From contig NZ_BAYA01000012.1 of the NCBI RefSeq assembly GCF_000685015.1, positions 1 to 64,000 on the forward strand: a DNA stretch of 64,000 bases, written 5' to 3'. The DNA comes from Paraburkholderia bannensis NBRC 103871. Lineage in GTDB: Bacteria; Pseudomonadota; Gammaproteobacteria; Burkholderiales; Burkholderiaceae. Positions 1 to 8,297 of the stretch are shown piece after piece; within the stretch, counting starts at the first letter, position 1, and each line of letters begins with the position of its first letter. The notes under the pieces are model-generated. The model made no database searches. It was not told where the DNA came from and saw nothing but the letters and a program-made list of their open reading frames with translations. The translations under genes and the position numbers were made by a program.

Positions 1-723
1 GGACTCCATCATCACCACCACCGCAATCGCGCGACGCAGGTGCGGCAGCGTGATGTAGAAGAACAGCGAGATCGCACCCGCGCCGTCGATCTTCGCGGCT
101 TCCTTCTGCTCCTGGTCGAGCGACTGGATCGCCGTGAAAAGGATCAGGAACGCGAACGGCAGCCATTGCCACGCCACGATCAGGATGACCGCGAACAGCG
201 GGTATTCGGCGAACCAGTCGATCGGCGTCATGCCCAGCGAACGCATCGCGATGGCGACGAGGCCGTACACCGGATGCAGGATCATGTTCTTCCAGATCAG
301 CGCGCTCACCGTGGGCATCACGAAGAACGGCGCGATCGCAAAGAGGCGCGCGACGCCCATGCCGACGAACTTGCGGTCGAACAGCACCGCCATCAGCACG
401 CCGCCGATCACGGTGATCGCCAGCACGACCACGATCAGCACGATGGTGTGCACGATCGACGGCAGGAACGAGGGGTCGGTCGCGAGGAACTTGTAGTTGT
501 CGATGCCCGCGAAACCCTTGAGATCGGGATTGAGCAGGTTATAGCGCGTGAACGAATACCAGATCGTCATGGCGAGCGGAATCGTCATCCACAACAGCAG
601 GATGGCGACCGACGGCGAGACGAGCCAGCGTGACGCCGAGCGGCGGGTTTCCACCTGCTGCGTAGTCGGCTTGGGCGCTCGGGTTCGATTGAATAGGGGC
701 ATGTGGAGATGGAGATGACGCAT
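1..723 (-). CDS. Polyol/sugar ABC transporter permease (MalF type), truncated by the left edge
   Basis: This is an inner-membrane permease of a carbohydrate ABC importer; 241 codons are visible and the C-terminus lies outside the window. Hydrophobic segments at about residues 28-50 and 82-105 begin the usual six-helix fold. The cytoplasmic coupling loop, with EAA at residues 208-210 followed by DGAGA, is the binding-protein-dependent permease signature that docks the ATPase. I chose the ATG at 723 because a purine-rich GAAGG lies 9 bases upstream; an in-frame ATG at 702 has no such site. The gene follows the binding protein by 120 bases and a SmoS-like dehydrogenase, so sorbitol/mannitol uptake (SmoF/MtlF-like) is the likely role. 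The substrate is inferred from context. Confidence 0.85.
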   Translation of the reverse strand, partial: MRHLHLHMPLFNRTRAPKPTTQQVETRRSASRWLVSPSVAILLLWMTIPLAMTIWYSFTRYNLLNPDLKGFAGIDNYKFLATDPSFLPSIVHTIVLIVVVLAITVIGGVLMAVLFDRKFVGMGVARLFAIAPFFVMPTVSALIWKNMILHPVYGLVAIAMRSLGMTPIDWFAEYPLFAVILIVAWQWLPFAFLILFTAIQSLDQEQKEAAKIDGAGAISLFFYITLPHLRRAIAVVVMMES

Positions 724-843
724 GAGGACCACCCTTCTCTGTTGCGCGCCATGCGGGGGCAAGGCGCCGCGTCCGGCTTCGCTGAATACGCACGCGGCCT
801 GGTGGACGCGTACGTATTCAGCTTTAAGGCTTACGTTTAAGGC

Positions 844-2166
844 TTACTTCTGATATCCGGCTTGAGCGACTGCGCGGTCGGCGGCAGCGTTGCCCGCCGT
901 GAGCGCCTGGTCGACGCTCATCTGGCCCGCCACTGCACCGGCAATGCTCTGGCCCACGACCGTACCGAACGACTGGAATTCAGGAATCCCGACGAACTGC
1001 ACGCCCGTATACGGCACCGGCTTGGCGGTCGGATGGTTCGGATCGGCGGTCTGGATCGCCTTCAGCACGAAGTCCGAGAACGGCGCGGCCTGTTTGTACT
1101 CGGGGCGCTGATAGGTCGATACGCGCGTGCCCGACGGCACCGAGGCCCAGCCTTCATCCTTCGCGACCATTTCGATGTACTGCTTCGACGTGGCCCATTC
1201 GATGAACTTCTTCGCGGCGTCCTGCGACTTCGACGACTTCGGCACCGCCAGCGCCCACGACCACAGCCAGTGCGCGCCGTTCGGCGTCACCGCGGTCGGC
1301 GCGGCGGCGAAGCCGATCTTGTCGGCCACCTGCGACTGCGACTTGTTGTAGAGAATGCCGGCGGCCACCGTCGCGTCGATCCACATGGCGCACTTGCCCG
1401 ACGACATCAGCGTGAGGTTTTCGTTGAAGCCGTTCGAGCTCGCTCCCGGAGGGCCGTCCTTCTTGAGCATGTCGACGTAGAAGTTGACCGCCTTCTTCCA
1501 TTCCGGCGTCGTGAGCTGCGCGTGCCACTTCTCGTCGAACCAGCGGCCGCCGAAGGTGTTCACCACCGTCGTCACGTAGGCCATGTTCTCGCCCCAGCCC
1601 GCCTTGCCGCGCAAGCAGATGCCGTAGGTGCCCGCCGACTTGTCGGTGAGCTTGTCGGCAAAGTCCTTGATCTGGTCGTAGGTCGGCTGGTCGGGCATTT
1701 TCAGGCCCTTGGCCGCGAACAGATCCTTGCGGTAATACGTCATCGAGCTTTCGACGTAGAACGGCAGCGCGTAGAGCGTGCCGTTGTACGAGAGACCGTC
1801 ACGCGCGGTCTTCACGACATCGTTGAGATCGTAGTCGGCGGGCAGGCCCGTCATCGGCGCGAGCCAGCCGCGCTTGCCCCACTGCGGCGCTTCGTACGTG
1901 CCAATCATCATCACGTCGAACTGGCCGCTATTGGTCGTGATGTCGGTCGTGGCGCGCTGGCGCAGCACGTTTTCTTCGAGAATCACCCAGTTCAGCTTGA
2001 TGCCCGGATTGGCCTTCTCGAAGGCCGGCGAGAGCTTCTTCAGCTCGATCATGTCCGGGTTGTTCAACATCGCGACGGTGACGGTCTGCGCGTGCGCGGC
2101 ACCGGCCGCGGCGATCAGCGCGCCCGCGCTGACGGTACGCAGCACGGTCTTGAAAGCGGGTTTCAT
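844..2166 (-). CDS. Sorbitol/mannitol-type ABC transporter periplasmic binding protein
   Basis: This is a family 1 extracellular solute-binding protein of 440 residues. Residues 1-26 form a signal peptide ending in AHA, so the mature protein is periplasmic. The mature N-terminus (VAMLNNPDMIELKKL, then the region EENVLRQRATTDI) resembles SmoE/MtlE polyol-binding proteins. It would capture the polyol and deliver it to the permease encoded next. The gene sits between a SmoS-like polyol dehydrogenase (upstream) and a MalF-type permease (downstream), all on the minus strand. An AGGAGA Shine-Dalgarno sequence lies just before the ATG at 2166. The exact sugar alcohol cannot be read from sequence alone. 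Confidence 0.88.
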   Translation of the reverse strand: MKPAFKTVLRTVSAGALIAAAGAAHAQTVTVAMLNNPDMIELKKLSPAFEKANPGIKLNWVILEENVLRQRATTDITTNSGQFDVMMIGTYEAPQWGKRGWLAPMTGLPADYDLNDVVKTARDGLSYNGTLYALPFYVESSMTYYRKDLFAAKGLKMPDQPTYDQIKDFADKLTDKSAGTYGICLRGKAGWGENMAYVTTVVNTFGGRWFDEKWHAQLTTPEWKKAVNFYVDMLKKDGPPGASSNGFNENLTLMSSGKCAMWIDATVAAGILYNKSQSQVADKIGFAAAPTAVTPNGAHWLWSWALAVPKSSKSQDAAKKFIEWATSKQYIEMVAKDEGWASVPSGTRVSTYQRPEYKQAAPFSDFVLKAIQTADPNHPTAKPVPYTGVQFVGIPEFQSFGTVVGQSIAGAVAGQMSVDQALTAGNAAADRAVAQAGYQK

Positions 2167-2274
2167 GGCGTTGTCTCCTTTGTTTGTTACGTTATGTCGT
2201 GCTGCCTGAATTGCCGTCTGAGGTGCTTCCTGAATTGCTGACTGCGTTGCTGCCTGCGTTGAACTCGCGTGGAT

Positions 2275-3078
2275 TCAACTCATCCAGTTGCCGCCGTCCA
2301 CGTTCAGCGTCTGCGCGGTGATGTAATCGGCGTCGTTCGAGGCGAGAAAGAGCGCCGCGCCCGTGAGATCTTCGGGCAGGCCCATGCGACCGAGCGGCAC
2401 TTCCTCGCCGACGAGCCGCTTCTTCTCGCCCAGCGGCCGATGCTCGTAGCGCGCGAACAGCGCATCCACCTGCTCCCACATCGGCGTATCCACGACGCCC
2501 GGCGCGATGCCGTTCACGTTGATCTTGTGCGGCGCGAGCGCGAGCGCCGCCGACTGCGTGTAGCTGAGCACCGCCGCCTTGGTTGCACAGTAGTGCGAAA
2601 CGAGTGCCTCGCCGCGTCGTCCCGCCTGCGAGGACATATTGATGATCTTGCCGCCGTGGCCCTGCTCCACCATGCGGCGCGCGACGGCCTGCATCAGGAA
2701 GAACATGCCCTTCACGTTGACCGAGAAGAGCCGGTCGTAGATATCCCAGGATTCGTCGAGCAGCGGACGCATGTCGAACAGCGCCGCGTTGTTGAAGAGT
2801 ATGTCGATGCGGCCGAAATGGCCAACCGCATCGCTGACGATGCGCTCGATGTCCTCGCGGCGCGTGACGTCGGCGCTGAGCGCGAGCACGCGTTCGGGGA
2901 ACGCTTCGCGCAGCGCGGGCGCGATGGCATCGGCCGGCTTCACGTCGACGAGCACGCAACGCGCGCCCTCGTCCAGATAGCGGCGCGCGACCGCCTCGCC
3001 GATGCCGCTTGCCGCGCCGGTCAGCACGGCCACCTTGTCCTGCAAACGTCCTGCCGCCGGGTACGCGGAATGTGCCAC
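2275..3078 (-). CDS. smoS: SDR-family polyol dehydrogenase (sorbitol/L-iditol dehydrogenase type)
   Basis: This is a classical short-chain dehydrogenase that oxidises a sugar alcohol with NAD. Counting from an upstream GTG at 3102, the nucleotide-binding TGAASGIG is at 28-35, NNAA at 104-107, the catalytic serine near 157 and YCATK (YxxxK) at 171-175. The C-terminal region, including the PLGEKKRLVGEEVPLGRMG stretch and the ending NVDGGNWMS, closely resembles the sorbitol dehydrogenase SmoS. I place the start at the GTG at 3078 because GGAG lies 8 bases before it; this removes the first 8 residues of the longer frame. It is the first gene of the minus-strand polyol operon, 108 bases before the binding-protein gene. 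Confidence 0.85.
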   Translation of the reverse strand: MAHSAYPAAGRLQDKVAVLTGAASGIGEAVARRYLDEGARCVLVDVKPADAIAPALREAFPERVLALSADVTRREDIERIVSDAVGHFGRIDILFNNAALFDMRPLLDESWDIYDRLFSVNVKGMFFLMQAVARRMVEQGHGGKIINMSSQAGRRGEALVSHYCATKAAVLSYTQSAALALAPHKINVNGIAPGVVDTPMWEQVDALFARYEHRPLGEKKRLVGEEVPLGRMGLPEDLTGAALFLASNDADYITAQTLNVDGGNWMS

Positions 3079-3491
3079 AGGTTTGTCTCCAATGTCGTCC
3101 ACGCCGATAAGCCAACACCGTGTCTAACCAGGCTTTCGACCTGAACACTCGCTCACCGCATGAACATTTGCTCTCTTGGTGGTCGAATGATCGGATACGC
3201 ACGCACACATGTCAAGGCGGACAAACGCCATCGCAGCGGATTTCGATGGTGCGACGCGCAAGCCGCCCGTCCAGCGCCTTCGAGCGAGCATTTCCCGCGC
3301 CCGCCCGCGCGTCTTTTCAATATGTCGTAACCGTTCGTTCGCGCGAGCACCGTTGACCTCGCTCGCCTTGTTTCACGTTACGTTATATCATCGCGTCTCG
3401 ACGGATTTTTACCTTCTCCAGACCATCCAGCCCTTTATCGGATGTCTTCCGGAAACCGTTCTCACGCCTCGCTCTCGTCAAGGATAGAACC
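3079..3491. promoter_or_regulatory. Divergent intergenic region between the polyol operon and znuA
   Basis: There is no convincing gene in these 413 bases. It must hold the promoter of the minus-strand polyol operon and the promoter of znuA. At 3377-3394 the AT-richer stretch containing GTTATATCATC resembles one half of a Zur-type palindrome, but the other half matches poorly, so I do not call a site. Confidence 0.4.
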
Positions 3492-4451
3492 ATGCTCGCA
3501 TTCCACCGCGCGACGCCGCGCACGCGCGCACGCCCAGCACGCTCAACACGCGCCGCCACGCTTGCGCCCGTCGTCCGTTCGGCCGTGGCCGCCGTGCTCG
3601 CCCTTGGCGCGCTGTTCGGCCCGGCGGCGGCGCACGCCGCGGATACGGCGATCACCGTCGTCGCTGCCGAGAACTTCTACGGCGACGTGGTCAAACAGAT
3701 CGGCGGCGCGTACGTGAACGTGACGAGCATCCTGAGCAATCCCGACCAGGATCCGCACCTGTTCGAAGCGAGCCCGAAGACCGCGCGCGCACTCCAGCAC
3801 GCGCGCGTCGTGGTGTACAACGGCGCGGACTACGATCCGTGGATGACGAAGCTGCTGGGCGCGACCGCCAGCCAGAGCAGCCAGCGCGCGGTCATCGTCG
3901 CGGCGGATCTCGTCGGCAGGAAGCCGGGCGACAATCCGCACCTCTGGTACGACCCGCAGACCATGCCCGCCGTCGCGCGCGCCGTGGGCGCGGCGCTCGA
4001 TGCGGCAGACCCCGCGCACAAGAGCGTGTACGATGCGAACCTTGCAACGTTTCTCGGTTCGCTCAAGCCCATCGACGCGAAGGTCGCGGCGCTGCGCGCG
4101 CAGTACAAAGGTCAGCCGGTAACGGCCACGGAACCGGTGTTCGGCTATATGTCCGATGCGATCGGCCTCGATATGCGCAACCTGCGCTTCCAGTTGGCGG
4201 CAATGAACGACACCGAGGCGAGCGCCTCCGATATCGCCGCCTTCGAGCGCGACCTGCGCGAGCGCCGCGTGCGTGTGCTGATCTACAACAGCCAGGCGAC
4301 CGAAGCGCTCACGCGCCGCATGCTCGGCCTCGCGCAGCAGTCGAAGGTGCCGACGGTCAGCGTGACGGAAACGCAGCCCGCGGGCGTGAACTTCCAGCAA
4401 TGGATGCTTGCGCAGCTCGATTCGCTGGGCAAGGCGCTCGCCACCCGGTAA
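3492..4451 (+). CDS. znuA: Zinc/manganese ABC transporter substrate-binding protein
   Basis: This is a cluster A-I metal-binding protein (ZnuA/PsaA/TroA family) of 319 residues. It has a long basic N-terminal region and a hydrophobic signal segment ending in AHA near residue 50, so it is exported to the periplasm. Metal-ligand motifs of the family are visible: DPH after the first strand, NPHLWYD in the middle, and TEPVFGY where PsaA-type proteins carry their glutamate. There is no internal His-rich loop, unlike many ZnuA proteins; the His-rich stretch of this system is on the ATPase instead. The ATG has AAGGAT 7 bases upstream. It heads a three-gene transporter operon. Zinc is the most likely cargo; manganese cannot be excluded. 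Confidence 0.88.
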   Translation: MLAFHRATPRTRARPARSTRAATLAPVVRSAVAAVLALGALFGPAAAHAADTAITVVAAENFYGDVVKQIGGAYVNVTSILSNPDQDPHLFEASPKTARALQHARVVVYNGADYDPWMTKLLGATASQSSQRAVIVAADLVGRKPGDNPHLWYDPQTMPAVARAVGAALDAADPAHKSVYDANLATFLGSLKPIDAKVAALRAQYKGQPVTATEPVFGYMSDAIGLDMRNLRFQLAAMNDTEASASDIAAFERDLRERRVRVLIYNSQATEALTRRMLGLAQQSKVPTVSVTETQPAGVNFQQWMLAQLDSLGKALATR

Positions 4452-4496
4452 GCACTCAAGCACTAAACAACACGCAGTCAGCAGGGAACAGAAGCA

Positions 4497-5456
4497 ATGA
4501 CCGAAGCCGCGCCCGCTTCACAACCGGCGTCTCAATCATCCAGCCACCGCGCGCCGCAGCCGGTGCTCACCGTCGCGGGCGTGACGCTCACGCTCGGCGA
4601 GCGCACGATCCTGCGCGATGCCAACTTCGCCGTGAACCAGGGCGAGTTCATCGGCGTGCTCGGGCCGAACGGCGCGGGCAAGACCACGCTGATGCGATCG
4701 ATCCTCGGCCTCGTCCCCGCTTCGCGCGGCGCGATCCGCGTGCTCGGCGAGCCGGTGGCGCGCGGCAATCCGAAGATCGGCTACATGCCGCAGACGCGCA
4801 CGGCGCTCGCGAGCCGCCGCATTCGCGGGCGCGACTTCGTGGCGATGGCCGCCGACGGCCACCGCTGGGGCCTGCCGCGCGCCGACGCCGCCACACGCGC
4901 CGACGTCGAGCGCGTGCTCGACCTGGTGGGCGCAACGAAGCTGGCCGACCGGCCGCTGTCCGAGCTTTCCGGCGGCGAGCGCCAGCGTCTGCTGCTCGCG
5001 CAATGCCTGCTGGGCGACCCCAAGCTGCTGCTGCTCGACGAGCCGCTCATCAGCCTCGACCCGCATCATCAGCGCGGCGTGGTCGAACTCGTGCGGCGCG
5101 TGCAGCGCGAGCTTGGCATCGCGGTGCTGTTCTCGGCGCACGAACTCAATCCGCTGCTCAACGCGCTCGACCGCGTGCTGTACCTGGGCAACGGCGTGGC
5201 GGCGCTCGGCAGCGTCGACGAAGTCATCACCGCGCCGGTGCTCTCGCGCCTCTATGGCTCGCCTATCGAGGTGATGCGCATGAAGGGCCGCATTTTCGTG
5301 ATGTCGGGCGACGTCGAAGTCGAAAAGCACGACCACGAACACGAGCATGACCACGCTCACCCGCATGGTCACGATCACGGCCATGAGCATGGCCACACGC
5401 ACGCGAATTCGCACGATCACAACAACAACGCCCACGGCCATTCGCACGATGCTTGA
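4497..5456 (+). CDS. znuC: Zinc/manganese ABC transporter ATPase with His-rich C-terminal tail
   Basis: This is the ATP-binding subunit of the metal importer. Walker A GPNGAGKT is at residues 56-63, the ABC signature LSGGE at 157-161 and Walker B LLLLDEP at 177-183. After the normal nucleotide-binding domain, the last 42 residues contain 18 histidines alternating mainly with Asp, Glu and Gly. Such tails bind Zn or Ni ions, and here it would lie in the cytoplasm, where it could buffer or sense the imported metal. The gene starts 45 bases after znuA and its stop overlaps the start of znuB by 8 bases, indicating coupled translation. The tail is unusual for ZnuC, which is normally about 250-270 residues. 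Confidence 0.92.
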   Translation: MTEAAPASQPASQSSSHRAPQPVLTVAGVTLTLGERTILRDANFAVNQGEFIGVLGPNGAGKTTLMRSILGLVPASRGAIRVLGEPVARGNPKIGYMPQTRTALASRRIRGRDFVAMAADGHRWGLPRADAATRADVERVLDLVGATKLADRPLSELSGGERQRLLLAQCLLGDPKLLLLDEPLISLDPHHQRGVVELVRRVQRELGIAVLFSAHELNPLLNALDRVLYLGNGVAALGSVDEVITAPVLSRLYGSPIEVMRMKGRIFVMSGDVEVEKHDHEHEHDHAHPHGHDHGHEHGHTHANSHDHNNNAHGHSHDA

Positions 5457-6231
5457 TTACGATTTCATGGTGAACGCCTTCGCGGCGTCGGGCATCGTCG
5501 CGGTGCTCGCGGGCATCGTCGGCTACTTCCTGGTGATGCGCGGCCAGACCTTCGCGGGTCACGCGCTCTCTCACGTGGGTTTCACGGGCGCGACGGGCGC
5601 CGTGCTGCTCGGCATTTCGCCGATGTGGGGCATGGTCGGCTTCACGCTCGTCGCGGGCGTGTCGATGGGCGCGCTCGGCGAAAAGCTCGCGGGCCGCGAT
5701 GTGGCCATCGGCGTGATTCTTTCGCTCGCGCTCGGCTTTGGCCTGCTGTTCCTGCACTTCTTCACCGCTTACGCCACCCAGGTCACGTCGCTGCTGTTCG
5801 GCAACGTGCTGGGCGTGAACCGCGAGACGCTCGGCGCGCTTGCGGTGCTCGCCGTGGCAAGTCTCGCGGCGCTCGCGGCGATCATGCGTCCGCTGCTGTT
5901 CGCCTCGCTGCAGCCTGAACTGGCCGAAGCCAAGGGCGTGTCGCTGCGCCTCGTGTCGGTGCTGTTCCTCGCCATCGCGGCGCTGGCCGTGGCGGCCTGC
6001 ACGCAGATCGTCGGCGTGCTGCTGGTGTTCACGCTGATGGTCGGCCCCGCCGCCGCCGCGCAGAACCTCACGACACGCCTGTCGGTGGGCCTCGTGCTCG
6101 CGGCGTTGCTGGCGCTCGCGCAGGCGTGGATCGGCGTGACGCTCGCCTTCTACACCGACTGGCCGACGAGCTTCTGGATCACCGCCCTCGCCGCGCTGGT
6201 GTATGGCGCGAGCCTGCTGCGGCGACGTTGA
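5449..6231 (+). CDS. znuB: Zinc/manganese ABC transporter permease
   Basis: This is an ABC-3 family permease of 260 residues, almost entirely hydrophobic, with about eight membrane helices. It forms the channel for the metal delivered by ZnuA. The frame is open further upstream, but the ATG at 5449 is the natural start: it overlaps the znuC stop by 8 bases, and the upstream residues are a Thr/Arg-rich translation of the His-tail codons in another frame. The RGQTFAGHALSHVGFTG region near the N-terminus is typical of the family. It is the last gene of the operon and is followed by a short repeat tract and a terminator. Confidence 0.92.
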   Translation: MLDYDFMVNAFAASGIVAVLAGIVGYFLVMRGQTFAGHALSHVGFTGATGAVLLGISPMWGMVGFTLVAGVSMGALGEKLAGRDVAIGVILSLALGFGLLFLHFFTAYATQVTSLLFGNVLGVNRETLGALAVLAVASLAALAAIMRPLLFASLQPELAEAKGVSLRLVSVLFLAIAALAVAACTQIVGVLLVFTLMVGPAAAAQNLTTRLSVGLVLAALLALAQAWIGVTLAFYTDWPTSFWITALAALVYGASLLRRR

Positions 6232-6243
6232 GCGCACGCGCTG

Positions 6244-6282
6244 CGATTCGATTCGATTCGATTCGATTCGATTCGATTCGAT
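6244..6282. repeat. (CGATT)7 pentanucleotide tandem repeat
   Basis: Seven perfect copies of CGATT followed by a partial CGAT form a 39-base simple repeat, 12 bases after the znuB stop and just before the shared terminator. It lies outside all coding regions, so copy-number change would not cause a frameshift here. Confidence 0.95.
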
Positions 6283-6288
6283 CAAAGC

Positions 6289-6325
6289 AAAACGGCGTTG
6301 CCCCGCAAGGCGCAACGCCGTTTTT
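6289..6325. terminator. Bidirectional rho-independent terminator
   Basis: A perfect 11-bp stem (AACGGCGTTGC with its complement) with a 10-base loop is followed by TTTTT on the plus strand. The minus strand has TTTTGC after the stem, so it can also end the patatin-gene transcript that converges from the right. Confidence 0.85.
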
Positions 6326-6341
6326 GCATGCTCGCTCGGCG

Positions 6342-7331
6342 TCAGCCGTCGCCCATGATGAGACGCAGACGGCGCGACTCGCCGGCATGCGCGAGCAGAT
6401 CCTCAAAGCGCTGATCCGCTAGCCGCGTAAGTGCCGCCGTGGCGTCCGGCGTAGCGATATCGAGACCGCGCAGCACGTCCTGATCCGCGCCTGCATCGCT
6501 GTTCAGGTGCAGATAGCGCTCGCGCAATTCGCGCGCGCAAGTGGCCTGCGCCATACGTTCCTGCGCCTCCATGCTCAGCGCGAGCGCGGGCTGCGCCCAG
6601 GCGAGGCCGCGCAGCGGCAGACGGCTCGGCACGCTGCGATGACGCACGCCCGTGGTGCCGACGCTCAACATGCGCACCGGCACACCACGCCGCTGCGCCT
6701 GGGTCAACGCATGCGCGTCAGGACAATTGGCGGCGAGACCGCCATCGACATGCCAGTCGTCATCGAGCAGCAGCGCGGGGAAATGCGCGGGCGCCGCCGA
6801 TGTCGCGCGCGCGGCTTCGAGCAAGGTGCAGGTATCGGCGTCGTCGCCCGCGAGACCCCTGCTGCGCAGCAGGCGCAATTCGCCCAGCGACCAGCTCACG
6901 GTGGTGAGCATGAGCGGCCGGTCGATCTCGCTCAGGCGCTTGGCCGCCCAGCCGTCCAGGCACGCGACGATGGCGCGTTCGAGCGGCCCGGCTGCGTAGA
7001 CTTTTTCGCTCAGGAGCTTGCGCAAGCTGCGCAGCGACAGCTTCGGGAAAATGGTTGGCCCCCACTGCGCGAGCATCGCGTAGAGTTCGCGCGCGCTCAC
7101 GCCCGCAGCCAGACCCGCCGCGAGAATGCCACCCACCGATGTTCCGGCAATCACGTCAAAGCGCGCGCCAATCGGCGTATCGACATCGCCGAAGCGCTCG
7201 CTTGCTTCGATGCGCGCCAGCAGCCGCGCCGTATAGAGGCCGCGATAGCCGCCGCCCGACAGGCTCAGCACGCGCGTGCAGGCGGGCGCCGGGGTGAGCC
7301 GGCCGTCGGGCACCCGGAACTGGTCGTCCAA
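6342..7331 (-). CDS. Patatin-like phospholipase, last gene of a TA-like operon
   Basis: This is a lipid acyl hydrolase of the patatin fold, 329 residues. The oxyanion-hole GGGYRG is at 26-31, the nucleophile elbow GTSVG at 63-67 (Ser65) and the catalytic Asp in DGG at 196-198, so the Ser-Asp dyad is intact. The N-terminal LSLSGGGYRGLYTA resembles CBASS-type phospholipase effectors (CapV), but no cyclase gene is nearby. The apparent start is a TTG four bases after the stop of the PIN-domain gene, with GAGG 9 bases upstream, so translation is probably coupled to that gene. No signal peptide is seen, so it should act on the inner face of the membrane. A role as toxin or effector is inference. 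Confidence 0.85.
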   Translation of the reverse strand: MDDQFRVPDGRLTPAPACTRVLSLSGGGYRGLYTARLLARIEASERFGDVDTPIGARFDVIAGTSVGGILAAGLAAGVSARELYAMLAQWGPTIFPKLSLRSLRKLLSEKVYAAGPLERAIVACLDGWAAKRLSEIDRPLMLTTVSWSLGELRLLRSRGLAGDDADTCTLLEAARATSAAPAHFPALLLDDDWHVDGGLAANCPDAHALTQAQRRGVPVRMLSVGTTGVRHRSVPSRLPLRGLAWAQPALALSMEAQERMAQATCARELRERYLHLNSDAGADQDVLRGLDIATPDATAALTRLADQRFEDLLAHAGESRRLRLIMGDG

Positions 7332-7335
7332 GAGC

Positions 7336-7794
7336 TTAAACCTCGAGCAGGGACACGACTTCCACCTGGAGCTTGCGCAGCTCGCGGTGGTACGTCTCCT
7401 CGGGTTCGACCAGCGTGCAGCCGTTGGCGACCGCCGTGGCGATCACCATGCGCGTGTCCTGGCCGACCGCATGGCGCTGGCCGCCCTTTTCGATTTCGAG
7501 TGGGTGATGGCCGCGCCACTGCTGCCACTCGGCGGCCTCGTTTTCGGCGAACGGCAGCATCACGGAACCATCGTCCACGAGCGCGGCCAGGCGCGCTTCG
7601 AGCGCCTTCTTGAACGCCGCGCGGCGCGGCTCGCTGGTCTTGTGCTGGGCAATCACCTGGCGCGCGGCCGCGACGCTGATGACGCTCAGGTTGATGTCGC
7701 GCGCCTTCACCCCGCCTTCGATCCATTTGCGCGAGGCGGTGTCTTCAATGCACATGTCGATGAGCGTATTTGTGCCCAGCAGGAATCTCGGCAT
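7336..7794 (-). CDS. PIN-domain protein with a degenerate active site (VapC-like)
   Basis: The protein has 152 residues and the outline of a PIN-domain ribonuclease. It starts with FLLGTNTLID where VapC toxins have LLDTN: the first catalytic Asp is Gly7. The segment LSVISVAAARQ (36-46) corresponds to the second motif, but the expected Glu is Ala43. Asp113 in the QDTRMVIATAV helix is kept, and EPEE near 130-133 replaces the usual TxN motif. At least two of four metal-binding acids therefore appear to be lost. It lies 96 bases after a Phd-like antitoxin gene and 4 bases before the phospholipase gene. It could be an inactive partner protein, a divergent nuclease, or a mutated toxin. Confidence 0.72.
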   Translation of the reverse strand: MPRFLLGTNTLIDMCIEDTASRKWIEGGVKARDINLSVISVAAARQVIAQHKTSEPRRAAFKKALEARLAALVDDGSVMLPFAENEAAEWQQWRGHHPLEIEKGGQRHAVGQDTRMVIATAVANGCTLVEPEETYHRELRKLQVEVVSLLEV

Positions 7795-7890
7795 GAACGG
7801 CCTGTGTTTTTGACTTCGTTATTCGTGCCGCGCCACTTAAGCGCGAGTGCGTATCTTTGAGACCTCGGGTTGCGACCTTAGTTTGTGGCC

Positions 7891-8274
7891 TTAGCGCGGC
7901 ACGCGGTAGTGATCCTCGGCGTCGATGGAGACGTCGCGCGGCAGCTTGCCGGTGGCGGCCACCGACGGCAGCCCGGCGAACACTTCCGCCACGGTGCGGT
8001 CGCTGACCGTGTTCGACATGAGCGCGACCGCCTGGTCGAGGCCCAGGATAATGAACGGCTCGGGGCCTTGATTGACGATCTCGACCGAGCCCGACTTCAC
8101 GCGCTTGAGCACGCTCGAATAATTCGTCTTGAACGCCGAAATGGGCGTGCCCGCCGTGTCCACGTTGGTGGCGCCCACGCGCGCGGCAATCGCCTTCACG
8201 GCCGCCTGGAAATCGACCTTGCGTCGCTCGGCGGTTTCCTTGCTGGCTTTCGGATCGATAAGGGATGCGGGCAT
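7891..8274 (-). CDS. Phd/YefM-like antitoxin
   Basis: This is a 127-residue protein with a Phd/YefM (prevent-host-death) type core: ISAFKTNYSSVLKRVKSGSVEIVNQGPEPFIIL matches the family pattern of a helix followed by a strand that carries the repressor fold. It is longer than classic Phd (about 75-90 residues) because of N-terminal and C-terminal extensions. The ATG at 8274 is preceded by GGAG at 9 bases; the frame is open further upstream but runs through the promoter repeats. It is the first gene of the three-gene minus-strand module and probably represses its own promoter while neutralising the downstream protein(s). Partner specificity is inferred from position. Confidence 0.75.
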   Translation of the reverse strand: MPASLIDPKASKETAERRKVDFQAAVKAIAARVGATNVDTAGTPISAFKTNYSSVLKRVKSGSVEIVNQGPEPFIILGLDQAVALMSNTVSDRTVAEVFAGLPSVAATGKLPRDVSIDAEDHYRVPR

Positions 8275-8297
8275 GGCCGTGTACTCCAGAAAAAAGA

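Noticed and set aside
3377..3394. Possible Zur box upstream of znuA
   Set aside because: Only one half resembles the consensus; the other half lacks the needed symmetry, so it is not listed as a site.
6342..7331. CBASS operon with the patatin as CapV effector
   Set aside because: The phospholipase resembles CapV at its N-terminus, but no cyclic-nucleotide synthase or ancillary CBASS gene is present nearby.
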